Source: Cyanobacteria bacterium HKST-UBA02
GTDB taxonomy: Bacteria; Cyanobacteriota; Vampirovibrionia; Obscuribacterales; Obscuribacteraceae
Length of the DNA: 5,197 nucleotides
Assembly: GCA_020431945.1 (NCBI GenBank)
Contig: JAGQHH010000627.1
Span: 1-5,197 of the forward strand
Direction: 5' to 3'
This document shows, piece by piece, positions 1 through 5,059 of this stretch. The notes beneath the pieces are model-generated. The model did not search any database. It was not told where the DNA came from and worked only from the letters and a program-made list of their open reading frames with translations. How positions within the stretch are numbered: the first letter of the stretch is position 1; each line of letters opens with the position of its first letter. A program made the translations under genes and the position numbers.

Positions 1-2
1 CA

Positions 3-125
3 AATCCAGAATTAGTTGGTGTCAATAGTATTACCTACACTCAAGTAGAGCCGGGGCATGTTAAGGTCGTTACTCAATCCTTCGATAAAGAAAAGACATC
101 TACGATTGAATTTCTTCGCCTCTAG
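3..125 (+). CDS. C-terminal fragment of an unrecognised protein (cut by left window edge)
   Basis: Reading from base 3, an open frame of 40 codons runs to a TAG at 123-125. No start lies inside the window, so the gene must begin to the left. The translation opens NPELVGVNSITYTQ and closes TSTIEFLRL. Its composition is ordinary for a protein, with alternating polar and beta-branched residues that suggest a beta-rich C-terminus (V/I/T strands around ITYTQV and HVKVVTQSF) and no low-complexity runs. I do not recognise the family. It lies on the same strand as the KfrA-like gene, 261 bp upstream of it. A weak inverted repeat (CTTCG at 114-118, CGAAG at 127-131) straddles the stop but has no T-run, so it is not a convincing terminator. 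A fortuitous 40-codon open frame cannot be excluded. Confidence 0.5.
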   Translation, partial: NPELVGVNSITYTQVEPGHVKVVTQSFDKEKTSTIEFLRL

Positions 126-293
126 ACGAAGTTGACCGACAGTAAGAATCCTGGTCAAATAGGCAACAAGCTCCTGATAACCTGCGGTAGTGCTGATTGT
201 TTCACGGTACGCGGATCGGCTTAGGGTGTGCGTAGCAATGGAACGAAAAGTGGCGCCATTCCGCTGTTGAGCAAATTTTTTTTGCGGCGAAAG

Positions 294-335
294 GTAATAA
301 TAGTGATAAAAATTGTAATAGTAAAAATAATAACG
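294..335 (+). repeat. Two imperfect 21-bp AT-rich direct repeats
   Basis: Bases 294-314 and 315-335 form two adjacent units, each beginning GTAATA, that match at 14 of 21 positions. The 21-bp period equals two helical turns, so both units would face the same side of the DNA. They end one base before the extended -10 of the KfrA-like gene. The placement suits an autoregulatory operator, which is known for KfrA proteins, or a small iteron cluster. The segment is almost pure A+T, so chance similarity is a real alternative. Confidence 0.35.
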
Positions 336-344
336 TGCTATAAT
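336..344 (+). promoter_or_regulatory. Extended -10 promoter for the KfrA-like gene
   Basis: TGCTATAAT (336-344) is a perfect extended -10: a TGn motif followed by the consensus hexamer TATAAT at 339-344. The nearest -35-like hexamer, TTGTAA (313-318), has a long 20-bp spacer, which an extended -10 can tolerate. Transcription would start near 351 and leave a leader of about 36 bases before the ATG at 387. The direct repeats at 294-335 cover the -35 region, so protein bound there would repress. Confidence 0.6.
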
Positions 345-386
345 TTCTAGCGACCGCCGCAAGAAATCCCCGGGAGGGCTGAAAAT

Positions 387-1043
387 ATGGCACGACGACC
401 AGCACTTGAAAGAGATGAAGTATTTGATGCCTGCAACCGCCTTCAGGCAGAAGGCAGGGAGGTAAGTGCCACGGCTCTCCTTGACGCCCTGGGCGGTGGA
501 AGTCTGCGGACTATCTACCGCTATCTGGAAGACTGGAGGAAAGAGCAGCCAAAGGAACCTGGTAATAACAGGGATACTGAGCTGCCAGAGAACATATTGG
601 CCGTATTCAAAGCGACATGGCGAACAGCTACCATCGAAGCCGACAAGGCAACGGCTGCGGCTAGAGAGCAAGCAGCAGAAGAAGTGAAGGCTGCTCAGAA
701 GCAGTTTTCGGAAGCCTTGGATGCTATCGAGAGGCTAGAGGCTCAAAGTGATTCCGACGCTAAGCAGATTGAAGAGTTGACCGCTAAGGCGGCCGAACTC
801 GACTCCAAGGTTAACCAGTTACAGGAAGCCAGAGCCGCCGACGGCGCGACGATAAATGAGTTGCGGCAACAGACCGGCGGACAAGAGAAAGAGATAGAGC
901 GTTTGCGGAACGAGCTAGAACGAGAGCGGAAAGAGAAAGATGCTGCCGTAAGGGAAGCAGCGGAGTTGAAGGGAACAGCGGATACTCTAAAGGCACAGAA
1001 TGAATCCCTCATGACTAAGCTCGGAGGCAAGACCAGAAAGTGA
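387..1043 (+). CDS. KfrA-like DNA-binding protein with coiled-coil tail
   Basis: This 218-residue protein has the layout of plasmid KfrA proteins: an N-terminal winged/helix-turn-helix DNA-binding domain and a long alpha-helical coiled coil. Residues ~8-52 carry the KfrA_N pattern (EVFDACNRLQAEGREVSATA, then GGGSLRTIYRYLEDWR). Residues ~84-213 are continuous Ala/Glu/Lys/Arg/Gln-rich heptads without proline, as in KfrA and other SMC-like plasmid accessory proteins. Known KfrA proteins repress their own promoter and support plasmid maintenance, possibly by forming filaments with partition proteins. No partition genes are visible here. The ATG at 387 is preceded by GGGAGGG at 372-378, 8 bases away, and by an extended -10 promoter. 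It is shorter than RK2 KfrA, mainly in the tail. The family is clear from the N-terminus; a plasmid location is inference, since KfrA_N proteins also occur on chromosomes and other mobile elements. Confidence 0.85.
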   Translation: MARRPALERDEVFDACNRLQAEGREVSATALLDALGGGSLRTIYRYLEDWRKEQPKEPGNNRDTELPENILAVFKATWRTATIEADKATAAAREQAAEEVKAAQKQFSEALDAIERLEAQSDSDAKQIEELTAKAAELDSKVNQLQEARAADGATINELRQQTGGQEKEIERLRNELERERKEKDAAVREAAELKGTADTLKAQNESLMTKLGGKTRK

Positions 1044-1113
1044 CACCGTCACAGAATGGCCAGGAGCCAGAGCGGGAAAGAGGCGACGATTTCGGAAGGT
1101 AGAAGGAACCAAC

Positions 1114-1512
1114 GTGAAGGGAAAAACCAAGAATTCATACCAGTTTCAGGCAACCGAAGAAAATGACTTTTATTTGTCCCTGCTCCAAGAGAGCTGGCGA
1201 GGAACAACAGTCAATCAGGCTTTGAATCAATATATGAGCGCCCAGGCACTAATAGATATAGGTGACGGGAAAGGCATTGTGAGTTTCTGGAAGAAGCTCA
1301 CATATAAGAAAAAAGCAGAAGTGCTCAGGCGTTTCAGTGATGAGGGCTCGGCAAACGAGAAGGCCGATCCAGAGCTGTGGGAAATTGTCATTAAAGGCGA
1401 ACCTCTGGATTTTTTCCACATGGCTGCTAAATACCTGACCCTCCATCAACTGAAGTATGGGCACGTCTGGACGGCAGAGAAAGAGATCACCGGCGCGAAG
1501 AGGAAGAAATAA
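1114..1512 (+). CDS. Unrecognised 132-residue protein with a possible RHH-like N-terminus
   Basis: I do not recognise this family. The start is GTG at 1114, preceded by AGAAGGA (1101-1107) at a normal spacing. It begins 70 bases after the KfrA-like gene on the same strand with no terminator between, so the two are probably co-transcribed. The first ~45 residues (strand-like YQFQAT at 9-14, helix ~15-28, then TTVNQALNQYMSAQAL at 31-46) resemble the strand-helix-helix order of ribbon-helix-helix repressors, but this is pattern reading only. The remainder is mostly helical with aromatic residues (FWKKLTYKKKAEVLRRF at 58-74, LDFFHMAAKYLTLHQLKYGHVW at ~98-119) and ends in a basic tail, AKRKK. There is no signal peptide or membrane segment. 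If the RHH reading is right, it would be a second DNA-binding protein of the module. Real coding is likely because the stop is followed by non-coding sequence and the composition is normal. Confidence 0.7.
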   Translation: MKGKTKNSYQFQATEENDFYLSLLQESWRGTTVNQALNQYMSAQALIDIGDGKGIVSFWKKLTYKKKAEVLRRFSDEGSANEKADPELWEIVIKGEPLDFFHMAAKYLTLHQLKYGHVWTAEKEITGAKRKK

Positions 1513-1625
1513 AGCCATCACCATCAGTGACAGTTCGACTAAGCGAAAAAACGCACCTGAATTCTGGGATAATTGCGCCCAGGTAGAGCTATTGGCTCCA
1601 ACCCCCTCTGACCACCATCATCAAA
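1513..1625. other. Convergent intergenic region with a weak hairpin
   Basis: The unrecognised protein (plus strand) and the XRE regulator (minus strand) end towards each other here. CTGGG (1564-1568) and CCCAG (1578-1582) can form a 5-bp stem with a 9-base loop, and GCG-A6-CGC lies about 30 bases to the left. GAGC/GCTC flanks TATTG slightly to the right. None has a proper T-run directly after the stem, so a bidirectional terminator is plausible from position but not demonstrated. Confidence 0.25.
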
Positions 1626-1853
1626 CTAGGTTTTGCAAAGTTCAAAGAGTTCAGGGATGGTGATATTGAAAGCATCAGCCAGCTTGGCGATCTGGCGGAG
1701 AGAGGGGTTTCGTTCTGCTCTCTCGATGCCTCCAATGTAGTTCTTGTGCATGTTGGATTCTGCGGCAAGAACCTCTTGAGACCAGCCACGCTCTCGCCTG
1801 AGAGCACGAACTTTTTTGGCTAATCGCCTGGCTGCTATACGTTCTTGTTTCAC
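1626..1853 (-). CDS. XRE/Cro-C1-type helix-turn-helix transcriptional regulator
   Basis: This 75-residue protein is essentially one HTH_3 domain. Helix 1 is AKKVRALRRERGW (12-24), helix 2 SQEVLAAES (25-33), and the recognition helix follows HKNYIGGIERAERN (36-49), with the family-typical closing helices PSLRQIAKLADAF (50-62) and ITIPELFEL (64-72). Such single-domain regulators bind palindromic operators as dimers, often repressing their own gene and a neighbour. The gene is divergent from the TPR/toxin-like block and convergent with the KfrA-like module, so it could control the right-hand genes. The start is unusual: the GTG at 1853-1851 directly abuts GGAGG (1858-1854 on the minus strand), leaving no normal spacer. 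There is no ATG, GTG or TTG further upstream in this frame before a TAG. The family call is very firm; the start codon and target are not. Confidence 0.88.
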   Translation of the reverse strand: MKQERIAARRLAKKVRALRRERGWSQEVLAAESNMHKNYIGGIERAERNPSLRQIAKLADAFNITIPELFELCKT

Positions 1854-2012
1854 CCTCCAAGAATCGAGCCAAGCCCGTGAATAAGTCGACCCACGGATCG
1901 TGTTTAAAACTTCGAAAGAGTGCAGCCTGTAATTCGTGGGTATGTTTATGACAGCCTAATTATGGTCAAAACTGTGCAAATCAAGCACTGCTGATAAATA
2001 CGAGGGTAGAGC
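1854..2012. promoter_or_regulatory. Divergent intergenic region with palindromes, candidate XRE operator
   Basis: This region separates the minus-strand regulator from the plus-strand TPR gene. It contains three neighbouring short palindromes: CACG-GAT-CGTG (1892-1902), GTTT-A-AAAC (1902-1910) and TTCGAA (1911-1916), about 40-65 bases before the regulator's start. XRE proteins commonly bind such sites near their own promoter. On the minus strand, TTGACC (1969-1964) is a fair -35 match, but I find no good -10 at the right distance. No clear plus-strand promoter is seen either. The operator assignment is inference. Confidence 0.3.
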
Positions 2013-2306
2013 ATGATCAAAGATCCCTTGCGAACCACGGAAGAAGTGGTAGATGGCTATATCCATATCGCCAAGATGATAGAAAAGGGCGGCAATCTGG
2101 CCCAAGCAGAACAAGTCTACAAATCGGCCCTCTCGTTAGCGGTGAGCCAAAACGGAGAGCAGAGCGCCGCGACCGGATATGCCCTAGTGGAGCTGTGGGA
2201 TCTTTATGAGCGGCAAGGACGACAGAAGGAGGCTCAAAAAATGTGGGAAAGGCTCAGGCGCTTGTTAGACCGATACTATGCGGAGATGACCGAAGAAAAC
2301 AACTAG
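2013..2306 (+). CDS. Small tetratricopeptide-repeat (TPR) protein
   Basis: This 97-residue protein contains two TPR-like helix pairs. The first spans ~13-46, with the core GGNLAQAEQVYKSALSLA (26-43). The second spans ~55-88, with ALVELWDLYERQGRQKEAQ around 57-75. The spacing of the conserved small and aromatic residues (Y16, A20, G27, A32, Y36, A39 and A57, L61, Y65, G69, A74) fits the 34-residue consensus. TPRs form a superhelix that binds peptides, so the usual role is adaptor or chaperone and not enzyme. There is no signal peptide or membrane segment, so it should be cytoplasmic. The ATG at 2013 has GAGGG at 2002-2006, 6 bases upstream. It precedes the large toxin-like gene by 120 bases on the same strand, so an accessory role for that protein is possible but unproven. 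A minus-oriented terminator-like hairpin lies between them. Confidence 0.8.
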   Translation: MIKDPLRTTEEVVDGYIHIAKMIEKGGNLAQAEQVYKSALSLAVSQNGEQSAATGYALVELWDLYERQGRQKEAQKMWERLRRLLDRYYAEMTEENN

Positions 2307-2352
2307 CGCTGTTTTTTGATTGTTCAGGTGCCAATCACCCTGCCCCGTCTCT

Positions 2353-2373
2353 AAAAAGCCCTCAGAGGGGCTT
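2353..2373 (-). terminator. Terminator-like hairpin oriented leftward
   Basis: AAGCCC (2356-2361) and GGGCTT (2368-2373) form a 6-bp stem around the loop TCAGAG. On the plus strand an A-run precedes the stem and no T-run follows. On the minus strand the stem runs straight into five Ts (two within the stem), as in a short intrinsic terminator. It would stop leftward transcription, although no minus-strand gene is evident to its right. The T-run is short, so strength is uncertain; it could instead be a plus-strand processing or attenuation hairpin. Confidence 0.35.
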
Positions 2374-2426
2374 ACAGACCCCGCAGTTTATACTAGAAAG
2401 ACATCTTCCTAAGAGGCTCCTGAGTT

Positions 2427-4499
2427 GTGACCGAGCAGGCCGAGAAATTCAAAACCAAAGAGCTGACCCCACTTGATTCAAAAGTGCGGGAAGCATCTGA
2501 GTTTGAAACAAGAGAAGCCGGTCTGCATAACGAAGAGAACAAGAAGATCCACGACCAGACCCAGGCCAGGCACAAGATAGGGCATTCAGCGACTGACTTG
2601 ATGATTCCTAATCAGTCCGCCGGACCGAGCCTTGAAATGGTTGATGAAGAGGCTGGTTATGTCCTTACCGGCAAAGGTTACAAGCCGCTTGTGCCAGAGG
2701 ACATCTCAAAAACCTATAAAGCAATTCTTCAGGACATTCCTGAAGTGGAAGACCCGGCCTTGCTTCCCGACAAGGTTGCAGAGGCAACCATTGAATACTA
2801 TCGCGCCAAGGGCATGATTCCAGACGAGGGCACAAGCAGTTTAGAAGACCTGCAACAGCAGTGCACCTATAGCCCTGATGATCAGCAGAATGGCAGCGAT
2901 AGCCTACCTGCCATAAGCGAAGACCAGGCAGTGAATTACAGAATTCGGGAGCGCTCCGATAACGGAATGCTAATAGAAACAGGCATCCAGGAGCTGCACC
3001 AGGCTACTGAACAACAACAGAAACCCCTAGACTGGTTGGCAGCGGCTCAGAAGATAGCCCAGCTTCCTTTTGATAAGCAACTGCAAGTAATTGGTGCCGG
3101 TCTTAGCGCTGGCATCAATGAGTACAACCACCAACAAAGAGAAAGATCCATCGGTGCTCTAATCGGAACCGTTCAAGGCGTCGGTACTATAGCCGTCAAT
3201 CTAGCCAAAATCACAGACTTTACCGCCGCCTTGATCAAAGGAGATAAAGAAGCCGCTGCCCATGGCGGCGCTGAATTTGGTACTGCAATAGGCGAAACTA
3301 TTGTTGGTGGTGTCAGGCTCTTCGAAGGTGCTCATCATTATCTAAACGATGTAGGCAAAGCAGGTTATGAAGGCGATTACACCAAGGTTTTCCGAGACAT
3401 AGACAATTTAGGAAAGTACCTGGACAAAGCCTGGTCTGAATTGCCGCCCCGAGAGCAGACCCGGATAATCTCAAAACTAGGAACCGAATTAGCTACTGAT
3501 GGATTGGTCGGACTTGGAGCCGCGAAGGCAGCCGGTAGGCTTCCTGGCCAGTTAACCAAGATTCTAGACACCATCTCTACTGACGCCCAACGGCTTCATC
3601 TGGCTGGTAAAAACCTCTCTGACAGGTCTGTCAGAGCGATTAAGGATGCCGTAGACGACTTTTTAGCGCCTGAATTTGTCACGCCTGACGGTCAAAGGAT
3701 CAAACTCGGCCAATTGAATCGTCCTGGCTCCGACAAACCGGATACCAGCATGTTAATGTCTAAGGCTGATGATGTTGGCGGTGGAAAACCGGAAAACCTT
3801 GGACCGAGAAGAGGCAGAGAAATAAAGAAAATGGATGAAAAGGAAGTAGTAAATTCGATAGATCGCTCCGCTTCCCAATCCGAAAAAGTTCGGGAACTTC
3901 GGAGGCTCAGTAAAGAGAATGAGCCTCTGGCAAAGAGTTTCATAGAGTCAATCGATTCTAAATATGGCACCAAATCACAAATTAGCTTCAAGCAACCTGT
4001 AGATATCGCTGATAAGGCTTCAAGACCATCAATCAAAGCCGACAAGCCTTGGTTTGATGTGGAGCATATTAGAGATGCATTGCGCTTCAAGACACCTGTT
4101 GATGATCTTCGACTTCTTCCAAGAATCATCGAAGACCTTATGGAGAGCCAATTTGAAATTATCAACCCAGATTTTGAAAAACTTCTGACGCCTAAAGCTC
4201 GTGGCTGGCGGATGGCTGCAATCGATCTGAAGGCTCCTAATGGTCAAATAATTGAATTCCAGATATTGCCGCGAGAAATGAATGAAGCTGGCAAGATTGA
4301 ACATCAGATGTACAAAGCTGTTAGAGGAAAGGATGTAGAAAAACTCTCTCATAGCGAAAAAGTAGAGCTTCTAAAAGTCGATAAGGCAGCTCGAAACTTG
4401 TACCAAGAAGCATGGACAAATTACTTAGCGCGGACCGGACAAACTGAGGCTGATATCCGCAAGTCTATCGAAATAGCTATTGAGAAATTAGCAAAATAA
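2427..4499 (+). CDS. Large toxin-like protein with C-terminal RelA/SpoT-like domain
   Basis: This 690-residue protein starts at GTG 2427, with AAGAGG (2411-2416) 10 bases before. Residues 1-~200 are hydrophilic and Glu/Gln-rich. Residues ~222-300 and 350-371 are Gly/Ala-rich and hydrophobic (e.g. SIGALIGTVQGVGTIAV at 241-257), like the pre-toxin centres of polymorphic toxins. Residues ~430-530 form a charged linker. Residues ~533-635 match the RelA/SpoT synthetase order: a basic S-I-K segment (533-537), IRDALRFK (548-555) with D550 at the metal-binding Asp position, GWRM (593-596) in place of GY(R/Q)S, IIEFQIL (608-614) with E610 at the catalytic Glu position, and EHQMYK (625-630) like the H-x-x-Y-K end. 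Rel enzymes transfer pyrophosphate from ATP to a guanine nucleotide; toxic relatives make (p)ppApp or modify tRNA. No HD hydrolase, TGS or ACT domain and no signal peptide is visible. Two candidate immunity genes follow after 13 bases. Fold confidence is good; the acceptor, secretion and toxicity are inferred. Confidence 0.75.
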   Translation: MTEQAEKFKTKELTPLDSKVREASEFETREAGLHNEENKKIHDQTQARHKIGHSATDLMIPNQSAGPSLEMVDEEAGYVLTGKGYKPLVPEDISKTYKAILQDIPEVEDPALLPDKVAEATIEYYRAKGMIPDEGTSSLEDLQQQCTYSPDDQQNGSDSLPAISEDQAVNYRIRERSDNGMLIETGIQELHQATEQQQKPLDWLAAAQKIAQLPFDKQLQVIGAGLSAGINEYNHQQRERSIGALIGTVQGVGTIAVNLAKITDFTAALIKGDKEAAAHGGAEFGTAIGETIVGGVRLFEGAHHYLNDVGKAGYEGDYTKVFRDIDNLGKYLDKAWSELPPREQTRIISKLGTELATDGLVGLGAAKAAGRLPGQLTKILDTISTDAQRLHLAGKNLSDRSVRAIKDAVDDFLAPEFVTPDGQRIKLGQLNRPGSDKPDTSMLMSKADDVGGGKPENLGPRRGREIKKMDEKEVVNSIDRSASQSEKVRELRRLSKENEPLAKSFIESIDSKYGTKSQISFKQPVDIADKASRPSIKADKPWFDVEHIRDALRFKTPVDDLRLLPRIIEDLMESQFEIINPDFEKLLTPKARGWRMAAIDLKAPNGQIIEFQILPREMNEAGKIEHQMYKAVRGKDVEKLSHSEKVELLKVDKAARNLYQEAWTNYLARTGQTEADIRKSIEIAIEKLAK

Positions 4500-4512
4500 A
4501 GAGGGTCAGAGT

Positions 4513-4764
4513 ATGTTGGATTACTTGTTGGTTGGCAAAGCAAATACAGGTGAAGTGTCAGTCTTCGACGATAGAGACAATTTCATAGCAGGATTTGTAG
4601 ACGGAAAGTGGGTTTTAGACCATGTTTTTCCTGATTACTTTCGAGAAGAGTACCTTAACCTAGTACAAGAAGACGAGGAAGCCCTGAGAATTTTGAAAGA
4701 GGCTCGGACGGCTCTAAATTGTCCTCTAGGAAAAAACAAATCAGACAAAGCTAAGAGCGCCTGA
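4513..4764 (+). CDS. Small protein, first of a tandem pair; candidate immunity protein
   Basis: This 83-residue protein belongs to no family I recognise. It starts at ATG 4513 with GAGGG (4501-4505) 7 bases upstream, only 13 bases after the stop of the RelA/SpoT-like gene, so the two are almost certainly co-transcribed. The body (1-62) is acidic and aromatic, with the pattern GEVSVFDDRDNF (13-24), DGKWVLDHVF (30-39) and acidic helix EDEEALRILKEAR (53-65). It ends in a basic tail GKNKSDKAKSA. It is soluble, without signal peptide or membrane segment. The next gene encodes a paralog with an identical 21-residue C-terminus. A small acidic protein right behind a toxin-like gene is the classic position of an immunity protein or antitoxin, which is the role I infer; nothing in the sequence proves it. 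Confidence 0.8.
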   Translation: MLDYLLVGKANTGEVSVFDDRDNFIAGFVDGKWVLDHVFPDYFREEYLNLVQEDEEALRILKEARTALNCPLGKNKSDKAKSA

Positions 4765-4768
4765 AATC
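4699..4768 (+). repeat. 3'-end direct repeat, copy 1
   Basis: Bases 4702-4768 match 4997-5063 at 66 of 67 positions; the single difference is A4731 against G5026. Extending to 4699 keeps 68 of 70. The repeat covers the last 21 codons of the first small gene, its TGA stop and the following four bases AATC. Upstream of the repeat the two genes diverge strongly, so the boundary is sharp. Confidence 0.95.
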
Positions 4769-4775
4769 TCCGTCA

Positions 4776-4788
4776 GACCAATTTGGTC
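4776..4788. promoter_or_regulatory. 13-bp palindrome between the two small genes
   Basis: GACCAA (4776-4781) and TTGGTC (4783-4788) form a perfect inverted repeat around a single T. The one-base centre favours a protein-binding site on duplex DNA over an RNA hairpin, although a 4-bp GACC/GGTC stem with a 5-base loop is possible. It sits just upstream of the second gene's Shine-Dalgarno (4799-4803). No comparable element follows the second gene. Function is unknown. Confidence 0.3.
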
Positions 4789-4810
4789 CTTGAACAGTAG
4801 AGGTAAGCCA

Positions 4811-5059
4811 ATGAGAAGAGATGTGCTTTTACAAAAGTCCGATAGTGGAGAAATCTGTCTCTATGACAGGAGAGACAACTTTCACGCTTCATTCAAAAAC
4901 GGAACATGGGTCAACGACTTGGTGTTTCAGTCATACGAACTAGAGGAATTCAACCTCATAAGCGATCAAAAGGAGATAGAAACGGTTTTAGCTGAAGCTC
5001 GGACGGCTCTAAATTGTCCTCTAGGGAAAAACAAATCAGACAAAGCTAAGAGCGCCTGA
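4811..5059 (+). CDS. Small protein, second of the tandem pair; candidate immunity protein
   Basis: I place the start at ATG 4811, giving 82 residues, because AGAGG (4799-4803) lies 7 bases upstream and the resulting N-terminus lines up with the first paralog (MRRDVLLQK against MLDYLLVGK). A TTG at 4790 in the same frame would add seven residues but lacks a good ribosome site. Over the first 46 residues it matches the upstream paralog at 21 positions (~46%), keeping GE at 13-14, D19, RDNF (21-24), G31, WV (33-34), VF (38-39), Y42 and EE (45-46). The last 21 residues are identical. It is soluble and unrecognised. Having two diverged members behind one toxin-like gene is common for immunity arrays, where extra copies guard against variant toxins of competitors; that role is inferred from position. 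Confidence 0.8.
   Translation: MRRDVLLQKSDSGEICLYDRRDNFHASFKNGTWVNDLVFQSYELEEFNLISDQKEIETVLAEARTALNCPLGKNKSDKAKSA

Larger units (their letters stand above)
126..386. other. Non-coding region upstream of the KfrA-like gene
   Basis: No convincing gene is seen in these 261 bases. They hold an inverted repeat TTGACC (132-137) / GGTCAA (153-158), the 8-bp palindrome TGGCGCCA (251-258) inside wider arms AATGG (237-241) / CCATT (256-260), a T-run flanked by GCAAA (271-275) and TTTGC (281-285), then a strongly AT-rich segment with direct repeats (294-335) and a promoter. Such density of symmetrical elements fits a regulatory or origin-like region ahead of a plasmid-type DNA-binding protein, but no function is shown. 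Confidence 0.5.

Noticed and set aside
132..160. TTGACC (132-137) with TCAAAT at 155-160 as a promoter, or TTGACC/GGTCAA as an operator
   Set aside because: The -10 matches only four of six bases and would give a leader of over 200 bases; the repeat is short with a 15-base gap. The extended -10 at 336-344 is far better placed.
294..335. CRISPR array or full iteron origin
   Set aside because: Only two imperfect AT-rich units without spacers, and no replication initiator gene in the window.
12..671. 219-codon minus-strand open frame overlapping the start of the KfrA-like gene
   Set aside because: It crosses the AT-rich promoter region, giving a long Tyr/Phe-rich low-complexity stretch, and then runs antisense through the well-supported KfrA-like gene. 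No ribosome site or family signature is seen. Its last ~60 codons (left of 240) look somewhat protein-like, but compete with the better plus-strand frame ending at 125.
1457..1663. 68-codon plus-strand open frame overlapping the end of the 132-residue protein
   Set aside because: It starts inside the preceding gene in another frame, has an unnatural composition (Arg-rich start, His run) and ends inside the XRE gene's antisense strand.
2389..2394. TATACT as a -10 element for the large gene
   Set aside because: No -35-like hexamer at 16-18 bp and no TGn extension; too weak to annotate.
2243..2476. 77-codon plus-strand frame bridging the TPR and toxin-like genes
   Set aside because: It begins out of frame within the TPR gene, crosses the hairpin region and overlaps the start of the large gene; there is no ribosome site.
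3692..4165. 157-codon minus-strand open frame
   Set aside because: It is fully inside the RelA/SpoT-like gene on the opposite strand and Ser/Leu-rich, as expected of an antisense shadow. The same applies to minus frames at 4029-4352, 743-1030 and 2393-2575.
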